A stretch of 8,069 bases of DNA from Pelagibacteraceae bacterium BACL5 MAG-120820-bin39 (GTDB taxonomy: Bacteria; Pseudomonadota; Alphaproteobacteria; Pelagibacterales; Pelagibacteraceae), in NCBI GenBank assembly GCA_001438335.1, contig LIBV01000042.1, positions 1-8,069 on the forward strand. The letters are read 5' to 3'. Position numbers and translations under genes: made by a program. This document shows, piece after piece, positions 1 to 5,240 of this stretch. The notes beneath the pieces were generated by a model, which was not told the origin of the DNA, ran no database searches, and saw only the letters and a program-made list of their open reading frames with translations. Position 1 is the first letter of the stretch. Every line of letters starts with the position of its first letter.

Positions 1-298
1 CACCGTCTCCATCCATAGGAATGACATAATCAAATTCCTCATTTTCAAAAACATATTTCAATCCAGTGGCGATACATCGAGCATGACCTCTATTTTCTCT
101 CATGTTCATAACTCTGACAGATTTTAAATTGTCTAAATTTTGAGTTGTAATAGATTGTGCTTCAGTTGAAGCGTCGTTAACAATAATGATTGAAAATTCA
201 AAATCTAAACCTTTAACATTTATATTGATTTCATCTAATAGTTTTGAAACAGATTGCCAGTCATTATAGATGGGAACAAGTATTATAATTTTTTTCAT
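1..298 (-). CDS. Family 2 glycosyltransferase (DPM-synthase-like), N-terminal part
   Basis: Seen: reading leftward from an ATG at 298-296 there are 99 uninterrupted codons, and the frame is still open at the left edge, so the C-terminal part is missing. The start MKKIIILVPIYND is a typical GT2 first beta strand. It is followed by IIIVNDAST (nucleotide-binding Asp about residue 42), ENRGHARCIATGL (69-80) and MDGDG (95-99), the DxD-type metal and nucleotide-sugar site. Family knowledge: this order of motifs fits dolichyl/polyprenyl-phosphate sugar synthases, which move a sugar from a nucleotide donor to a lipid phosphate on the cytoplasmic face of the membrane. Context: it starts 2 bases after the stop of the upstream GT39-like gene. 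GT39 enzymes use lipid-phosphate sugars, so the pair is probably an operon making and using one carrier. No Shine-Dalgarno sequence is visible. Whether C-terminal membrane helices follow cannot be seen. The exact sugar is unknown. Confidence 0.88.
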   Translation of the reverse strand, partial: MKKIIILVPIYNDWQSVSKLLDEININVKGLDFEFSIIIVNDASTEAQSITTQNLDNLKSVRVMNMRENRGHARCIATGLKYVFENEEFDYVIPMDGDG

Positions 299-300
299 AT

Positions 301-1623
301 TTATTTATTTGCAACACAAACTCTATCAATACATAAATAATTTTGGTAACTTTTAATTTTATTTTCATCAATAAAACCCTCCCACACAGGTCTTGATTTT
401 AAATGATAAGATAAATTTCCAGCATACCACTCATCACCAAAGACTGCAGTGATTGGAGTATCAAATTGATAATCCCAAGCATACTGAACCTTTTGCGCAA
501 CTTCATTTCCTGGATAATCAGTGCGTTTATCTGTTTTTGAAATTGAAACATAAGAATAAAGTATAGGTGATAAAAAAAATAAAATTACAAAACCATAAAG
601 AAAAGAATTTAATTTTTTTAGATTAATCTGTGATTGCAATATGTAAATAAACAATGTGCCAAAGAATAAATAAAACGGCGTCATCCACATTGTTCTAATT
701 TTTGAACCAGTAATGATTGAGGTGATTGCCATCAATAAAATTGGTAAAAGGTTTATAAAAATTAAAAAAATAAGTTTTTTATCTTTAAAATTTAATTTAA
801 ATTTAATTTTTTTAACTAACAACCCAACTAGTACAAAAAATGGAATTAAAAGCCCAAATTGTTTTAAAATAAAGATTATTGGAAACTTTATATGATCTAT
901 AATACTAGATTGTTCTAATCCTGTTCGAGCCAATCCATATTTAATTGTTATAAAGTCATTATTCATCAGCCATATAAAATGAGGAATAAGTGCAATAATG
1001 AATACTTCAGAAATTATGAGATATTTAAAATCAAACTTCTTTTCTTTTTTGAAAAAGATTAGATAAATAAAGAGTAATTTTATTGAAATTAGAAGATAAA
1101 TAAAAAGATATTTGGATAAAAAACCTATTGCAGCAAACAATCCAATAAAAAAACAATCCCAGAAACTAATTTCCTTATCACTTAATATTTTCCAAGAAAA
1201 ATAAGCAGTTAAAGACCAAAATGGAAGCTGACAGACATTGACGTTAAATTCAGGAGTGGTGAAATTATAAAAATATATGCTTTCTAGCAATAATACAGAG
1301 ATTAAACTTAAAATCTTATTATTAAAAATTTCATTCGATAATTTAAATACATAATAAAATGCAACCACTACGAAAATTTGACTTAACAAATAATAAGCCC
1401 AGTCTTGAGGTCCAAAAATTTGATAAAACACTTCTGGAAAAAATGCGCTCATGGGTGGATGTTTGTTAAATCCCCAATCCAAATTACTGCCCCAAGCTAA
1501 AGCCTCAATCGTATCTAGTGGTAAATTTTTATTTGTTAAAGAAGGAACTAAAGTCCAGATAATTAAATGCGCTAAGATGAAAATATAAAATACATTATTT
1601 ATATTTCGCGTATAACCTGTCAT
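301..1623 (-). CDS. Polytopic GT39/PMT-like glycosyltransferase
   Basis: A 440-residue membrane protein with roughly ten hydrophobic helices and lysine-rich short loops. After the first helix (about 11-28) comes a predicted periplasmic loop with LDTIEALAWG (acidic residues D37 and E40) and the motif NKHPPMSAF (53-61). These are hallmarks of the PMT_2/ArnT-like GT39 family, whose first loop carries the catalytic acid and the lipid-sugar site. Family role: it takes a sugar from an undecaprenyl- or dolichyl-phosphate carrier and adds it to lipid A, glycan or protein on the outer face of the inner membrane. The C-terminal soluble tail (about 377-440) is short and ends with two close cysteines (CIDRVC). 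The ATG at 1623-1621 is the first in the frame and precedes the first helix directly, so this start is favoured; there is no clear Shine-Dalgarno. It is followed 2 bases later by a GT2 gene that could make its lipid-linked donor. The acceptor and sugar cannot be told from sequence. Confidence 0.85.
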   Translation of the reverse strand: MTGYTRNINNVFYIFILAHLIIWTLVPSLTNKNLPLDTIEALAWGSNLDWGFNKHPPMSAFFPEVFYQIFGPQDWAYYLLSQIFVVVAFYYVFKLSNEIFNNKILSLISVLLLESIYFYNFTTPEFNVNVCQLPFWSLTAYFSWKILSDKEISFWDCFFIGLFAAIGFLSKYLFIYLLISIKLLFIYLIFFKKEKKFDFKYLIISEVFIIALIPHFIWLMNNDFITIKYGLARTGLEQSSIIDHIKFPIIFILKQFGLLIPFFVLVGLLVKKIKFKLNFKDKKLIFLIFINLLPILLMAITSIITGSKIRTMWMTPFYLFFGTLFIYILQSQINLKKLNSFLYGFVILFFLSPILYSYVSISKTDKRTDYPGNEVAQKVQYAWDYQFDTPITAVFGDEWYAGNLSYHLKSRPVWEGFIDENKIKSYQNYLCIDRVCVANK

Positions 1624-1652
1624 TTATAAACATTTACAGTAATTTACCCTGC

Positions 1653-1680
1653 TTGACACCTATATTTTGCTGAATATACT
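1653..1680 (+). promoter_or_regulatory. Near-consensus sigma-70 promoter for dksA
   Basis: TTGACA at 1653-1658 (perfect -35) and TATACT at 1675-1680 (5 of 6 matches to TATAAT) are separated by 16 bases. Transcription would start near 1687, leaving a leader of only about 15 bases before the dksA ATG at 1702, with no Shine-Dalgarno sequence in it. This is the best promoter match in the window. No convincing opposing promoter for the leftward GT39 gene was found in the same gap. Confidence 0.8.
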
Positions 1681-1701
1681 GCCGTGATTCAAAAATAGCT
1701 T

Positions 1702-2202
1702 ATGGCAAAGACTACTAAACAAAAGAAAAAAGTTTCAACACCCAAAACTAAATCAGCTGCTAAACCAAAAGAAGTGGTGAAAGCACCTCTAAAAATTTCA
1801 AAAAATTATATTCCCAAAGAAACTGAAAAATACATGTGTGAAAAACACCAAGTTTATTTCAGAATTAAATTAAACGAATGGCGAAAAGAATTAATCAAAG
1901 CAAACAATGATGCTTTGTACAATGGTAGCTTAGATGACAATAGTATCTCTGCGGATATCGTCGACCAGGCAAGTTCTTACATTGATAAAAATGTTGAAAT
2001 GAAAGCTATCAATAGACAAATAAAATTAATTTCTAAAATTGATCAAGCTTTAAAAAGAATTAAAGATGGCACTTACGGATTTTGTGCAGAAACGGCAGAA
2101 CCTATTGGTTTAAAAAGATTAATGGCTAGACCTGTTGCTGAACTTTGTATTGCCGCTCAAGAAAAACATGAAAAAGACGAAAAAGTTTACGCGGACGATT
2201 AA
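1702..2202 (+). CDS. dksA: DksA/TraR-family RNA polymerase-binding regulator
   Basis: A 166-residue DksA. Family role: it enters the RNA polymerase secondary channel and, with ppGpp, adjusts transcription of stable RNA and biosynthetic genes. Seen: a lysine-rich tail (1-40) typical of the longer alphaproteobacterial forms; an N-terminal helix (about 41-70, EKHQVYFRIKLNEWRKELI); a coiled-coil tip with D85-I-V-D88-Q-A90, equivalent to the D71/D74/A76 tip of E. coli DksA; a second helix to about 120; and a C-terminal globular domain with GTYGFCAETAEPIGLKRL. Of the four zinc-finger cysteines only the first of each CxxC pair remains (C128 and C149); the partners are T131 and A152, so normal Cys4 zinc binding is unlikely. 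The conserved core MARP-AELCIAAQEKHE is intact. It has its own strong promoter and stands alone. Its TAA stop shares the TTAA at 2199-2202 with the stop of the converging GST gene. Confidence 0.92.
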   Translation: MAKTTKQKKKVSTPKTKSAAKPKEVVKAPLKISKNYIPKETEKYMCEKHQVYFRIKLNEWRKELIKANNDALYNGSLDDNSISADIVDQASSYIDKNVEMKAINRQIKLISKIDQALKRIKDGTYGFCAETAEPIGLKRLMARPVAELCIAAQEKHEKDEKVYADD

Positions 2203-2825
2203 ACTTTAGGGACCACTTGTCCTGTTTTCATAAAATCATATCCTTTAATTACTGCTTCTCTTTCAGAAATTACTGAATACCATTCCGCTAAATACTTATA
2301 ATTTTTAAGACCAATATCATGCCACTCATGTCTTGCAATCCAAGGCCAAGTTGCAATATCAGCAATCGTATACTTTTCTCCAGCAAGATATTTTGATTGC
2401 GCCAATCGATTATCTAGATCTTGATATATTTTTTTAGTGATTTTAAAATAACGTTCTTCACCAAATTCGCTTTTGCCAGGATTGTAGTGGTGGAACTGAT
2501 GGTGCTGACCAATCATTGGACCAACTAAACCCATCTGTGCCATCAGCCATTGATTAATTTTAAGTCTATTGTCTTGATCATAAAACTTATTACTCTTTTC
2601 CCCAAGATACATCAAAATTGCGCCCGACTCGAAGATTGACTCATTATTTTCATGATCAGTAATTACAGGAATTTTACCAAACGGACTGATTTTAATATAT
2701 TCAGGATCAAATTGTTCATTCTTAGATAAATCAATTTTTGAGACCTTGTACTCAAAACCTATTTCTTCAAGCATAATCCCAATTTTTTTACCATTAGGAG
2801 TATCTGCTGAAAATAATTCTATCAC
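2199..2825 (-). CDS. yfcG: Nu-class (YfcG-like) glutathione S-transferase
   Basis: A 208-residue two-domain GST, close to the usual length of E. coli YfcG. Thioredoxin-like domain (1-80): it starts MIELFSADTPNGKK, and T9 and N11 in the TPN motif correspond to the glutathione-contacting residues of Nu-class enzymes, which lack the catalytic Tyr/Ser/Cys of other classes. SPFGKIPVI carries the cis-proline P53, and FESGAILMYL (65-74) holds the gamma-glutamyl site E66-S67. Helical domain (about 88-195): GPMIGQHHQFHHYNP and YLAGEKYTIADIATWPW, with the family N-capping box. Family role: Nu-class enzymes have disulfide-bond reductase activity with glutathione more than classical conjugation. The start is a GTG at 2825-2823 that overlaps the TGA of the upstream reductase gene as GTGA, so it is probably translationally coupled to it. 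As third gene of the ferredoxin-reductase unit, a redox role is inferred, but its substrate is unknown. Confidence 0.9.
   Translation of the reverse strand: MIELFSADTPNGKKIGIMLEEIGFEYKVSKIDLSKNEQFDPEYIKISPFGKIPVITDHENNESIFESGAILMYLGEKSNKFYDQDNRLKINQWLMAQMGLVGPMIGQHHQFHHYNPGKSEFGEERYFKITKKIYQDLDNRLAQSKYLAGEKYTIADIATWPWIARHEWHDIGLKNYKYLAEWYSVISEREAVIKGYDFMKTGQVVPKV
2209..2228 (+). terminator. Candidate dksA terminator inside the GST 3' end
   Basis: Just past the dksA stop, a short stem pairs 2209-2213 (GGGAC) with 2219-2223 (GTCCT). It has four Watson-Crick pairs and one G-U pair, a 5-base loop, and is followed after one G by four T (2225-2228). The stem is short and the T run modest, so this is only a candidate. 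It lies within the last codons of the opposing GST gene, since there is no intergenic space. Confidence 0.35.
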
Positions 2826-3838
2826 TTTTTAACGCCCAATCTTTCTTGAGCAGCCTTTGAAGTGGTTGTGAATTCAAATCTTAATTTTTCATCTGGTCGA
2901 GCATATTTAAAACAACCTCTTGCTGCTAATGCACCTTCATGAAAACCAGACAAAATTAATTTTAATTTACCAGGATAAGAACAAATATCTCCAATTGCAA
3001 AAATTCCAGGTAGGTTAGTTTCGAAGTTTTCTGTATTCACTTGAATAGTTTTTTTATCTAAGTTCAATCCCCAATTTAAAATTGGGCCAAGCTGCATGAT
3101 TAAACCAAAAAAACCTAAAACATAATCTGATTTAATTTCTTTAGTCGTCTCGTCATCATGCTTGATGGCTACAGATTCAATATTTTTATCTCCTATAACA
3201 GAGCTTAATTGAAATTTTGTATAAAGATCTAGTTTACCTTTGCTTTGAAGCTCTTTGACTTTATCAACACTTGCTTGAGCACCACTAAACTCATCTCTTC
3301 GGTGAACCAAATTCACTTTACTATGATTGGATAGCTCTATTGCCCAATCTAATGCAGAGTCTCCCCCACCAAAAATGGTAATAGTTTTATCTTTAAAAAT
3401 ATTTTTATCTTTAATGGAATAAAATAACGAAGTGTTTTCAAATTTTTCAGCTTCTTTAACTGAAAATTTTCTAGGTTCAAAAGATCCAACCCCTCCAGCA
3501 ACCACAATACTAGCTACTGTAAACTCTTTGCCACTATTTGTTTTTACATACCAGTGATTGTCGATCTTTTTAACTTCCTCTACTCTCTGATTAAGATGAA
3601 AATTAATATTGAAAGGTTTAATTTGTTGTAAAAGATTATTAGTTAACTCTTCTCCAGTGCATTCTGGTACAGCTGGAATGTCATAGATGGGTTTGTCTGG
3701 ATAAAGCTCAATACATTGACCACCAACTTTATCTAAGTTGTCTACAATCTCACATTTTAAACCGATGATACCTAGTTGATGTGCACAAAATAAACCTGTT
3801 GGTCCAGCACCAATAATTAATACATCTGTCTTATTCAT
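2822..3838 (-). CDS. Ferredoxin--NADP+ reductase, thioredoxin-reductase-like type
   Basis: A 338-residue flavoprotein of the TrxB-like FNR family (as in B. subtilis YumC), moving electrons between NADP(H) and ferredoxin. Seen: FAD dinucleotide motif GAGPTG (10-15) with the acidic residue ending the second strand (about D33), GGQCIELYP (39-47), NADPH motif GGGDSA (157-162) followed by HRRDEF (179-184), which contributes to 2'-phosphate binding, and the C-terminal FAD motif GIFAIGD (278-284). Unlike true thioredoxin reductase, there is no CxxC redox pair near residues 135-145, and the C-terminal extension (about 315-338) is typical of the FNR group. Automatic annotation may call it trxB; the missing CxxC argues against that. 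The ATG follows the ferredoxin TAG with no gap (TAGATG), with AAGG 4 bases upstream as a weak ribosome site, and its TGA overlaps the GTG of the GST. The adjacent ferredoxin is the obvious partner. Confidence 0.92.
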   Translation of the reverse strand: MNKTDVLIIGAGPTGLFCAHQLGIIGLKCEIVDNLDKVGGQCIELYPDKPIYDIPAVPECTGEELTNNLLQQIKPFNINFHLNQRVEEVKKIDNHWYVKTNSGKEFTVASIVVAGGVGSFEPRKFSVKEAEKFENTSLFYSIKDKNIFKDKTITIFGGGDSALDWAIELSNHSKVNLVHRRDEFSGAQASVDKVKELQSKGKLDLYTKFQLSSVIGDKNIESVAIKHDDETTKEIKSDYVLGFFGLIMQLGPILNWGLNLDKKTIQVNTENFETNLPGIFAIGDICSYPGKLKLILSGFHEGALAARGCFKYARPDEKLRFEFTTTSKAAQERLGVKK

Positions 3839-4159
3839 CTAACCTTGCTTTGATGGAATGTTTACCTCTAAACCATCTAGTTCATCCGAAACTATTAATT
3901 GACAACTCAATCTACTATTTTGTTTTGGCTCAAAAGCCATATCTAACATATCTTCTTCACCATCCTCTTTTTCTGGAAGCTTATCTAACCACTCTTCATT
4001 GACATAAACGTGGCAGGTAGCACAAGCCATCCCTCCACCACAATCTGCATCAATACCTGGAATGTCATTTTGCACAGCACCTTCCATAACACTCAAACCA
4101 TTTTGAACATCTACAGTATGGGTTTTATTATCGTGAGTGTGGTAAGTAATTTTTGCCAT
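3839..4159 (-). CDS. 2Fe-2S ferredoxin, adrenodoxin type
   Basis: A 106-residue ferredoxin. The four cluster ligands are C40, C46 and C49 (pattern C-x5-C-x2-C in DADCGGGMACATCH) and C86 (RLSCQLIV). This spacing, the ACATCHVYV motif and the acidic EKEDGEEDMLDMAF segment (63-76) match the adrenodoxin/vertebrate-type family used by bacterial Isc systems, P450s and ring-hydroxylating enzymes. Role: a soluble one-electron carrier. Directly downstream, with no gap, is a TrxB-like ferredoxin-NADP reductase, so the two likely form an NADPH-linked shuttle; the final acceptor or donor is not encoded in the window. The ATG at 4159-4157 has no Shine-Dalgarno and sits only 19 bases after the T run of a terminator that separates it from proteorhodopsin. 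It therefore depends on read-through or on a start site within that short gap. The isc genes are not nearby, so a role in Fe-S assembly is not supported here. Confidence 0.93.
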   Translation of the reverse strand: MAKITYHTHDNKTHTVDVQNGLSVMEGAVQNDIPGIDADCGGGMACATCHVYVNEEWLDKLPEKEDGEEDMLDMAFEPKQNSRLSCQLIVSDELDGLEVNIPSKQG

Positions 4160-4178
4160 AAACTATATATAAGGACTT

Positions 4179-4217
4179 AAAAAAATAGGGCAAGTATGTA
4201 AAAACATACCTGCCCTA
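4179..4217 (-). terminator. Rho-independent terminator after proteorhodopsin
   Basis: On the minus strand the sequence after the proteorhodopsin stop folds into a 14-pair stem (4186-4192 with 4211-4217, one G-U pair at 4193/4210, then 4194-4199 with 4204-4209). The loop is four bases, and seven T follow immediately (4185-4179). The plus strand lacks a matching T run, and there the 4193/4210 pair would be an A-C mismatch, so the element is oriented to stop leftward transcription. It lies between proteorhodopsin and ferredoxin, which point the same way, and so may act as a partial terminator that lowers expression of the downstream redox genes. Confidence 0.88.
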
Positions 4218-4243
4218 GTTAAACTTTTAATTAGTAAAGCTTA

Positions 4244-5017
4244 TTACTTAGTAGCTGCTCTACCTGGTTGGCTCATAGCTGCTGCCCAAATGATCAGACC
4301 GAAAGCGATCTTGTTCAAGAAGTCAGCTGCATTGTAAATCACGTTTAGTGAGCTAGCGTCTACTCCACCTGTTAGGTAACCAAAAATGTAACCTAATGGG
4401 TAAATAGCCCAACCTACTGTAACGATCATTCTCATTGCACCAAAAGCTGTAACAAGTGCTTTGTTACCACTTTTTGCTGCACGTTTGCCTGCTTCACCTG
4501 AGAATACTTCATAAAGAATGTATACCCAACCAGCCATACCGATAATGAAACCAAGTGTAGCGTTGATGTATCCAGCTTCTCCTAAGTATCCACCGACTAA
4601 CATTACTAATGTTCCTAACATCAGTCTCCAGAAAATTCCAGAGTCTGCTTTGTTTACTGCTGATAGAACAAAATAGAATTCTAACATCAATAATGGAACT
4701 GTAATTAACCAGTCAATATATCTGTAAACTGTTGGCGACTCACCAGTCATGATCCATACTTCTCTCATGTAAATGTAGTGTACGAATGCAATACCAGTTA
4801 CTAGACCAGCAACAGTCATTGAAACTCTCCAACCTGCTGGAACTGAACTTCTTTCTAAGAAAAAGAATACAGTTGCTGCTAAACAAGCCATTGATACAAG
4901 CCAGAACGAAATTCCAACAAAATCATCAGAAGCTAACATCACAGTTTCTGCGTTTGCTACACCTGTAACACCCATTAGGGCAACAGCTGTAAGAGCAAAC
5001 AATTTTAGTTTTTTCAT
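4244..5017 (-). CDS. Proteorhodopsin, green-absorbing light-driven proton pump
   Basis: A 257-residue retinal protein of the inner membrane. Seen: a cleavable signal peptide (1-23, MKK...VANA), then seven helices at about 33-54, 66-86, 99-121, 130-147, 150-171, 190-214 and 228-248. The diagnostic segment RYIDWLITVPLLMLEF (99-114) gives D102 (Schiff-base proton acceptor, D97 in the reference green proteorhodopsin) and E113 (proton donor, E108). H80 matches the H75 of the Asp-His pair. K236 in LNKIAFGLIIW is the retinal Schiff-base lysine. L110 is the tuning site (L105), so green absorption is predicted. All pump residues are present. It has the only textbook Shine-Dalgarno in the window (GGGAG, 6 bases before ATG), tandem stops TAATAA, and a strong terminator downstream. 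Its codons look richer in G and C than those of its neighbours, fitting high expression. Retinal synthesis genes are not in the window. Confidence 0.98.
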   Translation of the reverse strand: MKKLKLFALTAVALMGVTGVANAETVMLASDDFVGISFWLVSMACLAATVFFFLERSSVPAGWRVSMTVAGLVTGIAFVHYIYMREVWIMTGESPTVYRYIDWLITVPLLMLEFYFVLSAVNKADSGIFWRLMLGTLVMLVGGYLGEAGYINATLGFIIGMAGWVYILYEVFSGEAGKRAAKSGNKALVTAFGAMRMIVTVGWAIYPLGYIFGYLTGGVDASSLNVIYNAADFLNKIAFGLIIWAAAMSQPGRAATK

Positions 5018-5030
5018 AAAAAACTCCCTC

Positions 5031-5084
5031 TTTAGTTAGTTTTTATTATTTAGTTTATATAAACTAGACTTTAGTTTCCTAAAG
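5031..5084 (+). repeat. Three TTTAGTT repeats and a CTTTAG/CTAAAG inverted repeat
   Basis: TTTAGTT occurs at 5031-5037, 5049-5055 and 5070-5076. The second and third copies extend to TTTAGTTT and are 21 bases apart, two turns of the helix; the first is 18 bases away. The last copy is also part of an inverted repeat, CTTTAG (5069-5074) and CTAAAG (5079-5084) around four bases. They are clustered only in front of proteorhodopsin. Confidence 0.5.
5051..5066. repeat. Perfect 16-base palindrome upstream of proteorhodopsin
   Basis: TAGTTTATATAAACTA equals its own reverse complement. It sits 34 bases upstream of the proteorhodopsin start and overlaps the best candidate -10 element, the position expected for a dimeric repressor operator. 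Background composition is AT-rich, which raises the chance of accidental palindromes, but 16 perfect bases is long. No known family of binding sites was recognised. Confidence 0.6.
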
Positions 5085-5164
5085 CCAATATTAAGGGTTA
5101 GGAGTGTTAGATAACAAATAAATTTAGAACAATGAAGACTTAAATGACATTAATAAGCATTGAT

Positions 5165-5193
5165 TTTACTTATTTTTTAAAATTAAATACAAT
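5165..5193 (+). promoter_or_regulatory. Sigma-70-like promoter for prpE
   Basis: TTTACT (5165-5170, 4 of 6 matches to the -35 consensus) and TACAAT (5188-5193, 5 of 6 to the -10) are exactly 17 bases apart. Transcription would start near 5200, giving a leader of about 40 AT-rich bases with no Shine-Dalgarno before the ATG at 5241. It is the best match on the plus strand in this divergent region. Bases 5101-5160 hold no recognised element. Confidence 0.6.
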
Positions 5194-5240
5194 TTATAAG
5201 TTAAAAACTGAATAAAAAATAAAAAACGAATCAAATTGTA

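Larger units (their letters stand above)
5018..5100 (-). promoter_or_regulatory. Proteorhodopsin leader and putative control region
   Basis: Reading leftward, this stretch ends with GAGGGAG, a strong Shine-Dalgarno 6 bases before the proteorhodopsin ATG. A possible -10 (TATAAA, 5059-5054) lies in a perfect palindrome, with only a weak -35 candidate (TTAGGA, 5082-5077) 17 bases upstream. The promoter assignment is tentative. The palindrome and repeats listed separately suggest an operator rather than a simple constitutive promoter, but no known regulator site was recognised. Confidence 0.45.

Noticed and set aside
713..895. Plus-strand open frame inside the GT39 gene
   Set aside because: Lys/Ile/Asn-rich translation typical of AT-rich antisense; no homology signs.
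2822..3838. Calling this gene thioredoxin reductase (trxB)
   Set aside because: The CxxC active site is absent and a 2Fe-2S ferredoxin gene abuts it; the ferredoxin-NADP reductase branch fits better.
4786..4968. Open frame of 60 codons on the plus strand inside proteorhodopsin
   Set aside because: It lies wholly antisense to a well-conserved gene, has low-complexity Leu/Gln/Lys composition and no ribosome site.
5085..5160. Riboswitch or small RNA in the divergent gap
   Set aside because: Only short repeats such as two GTTAG copies (5097-5101, 5106-5110) are visible; no conserved riboswitch core or terminator-like fold was found.
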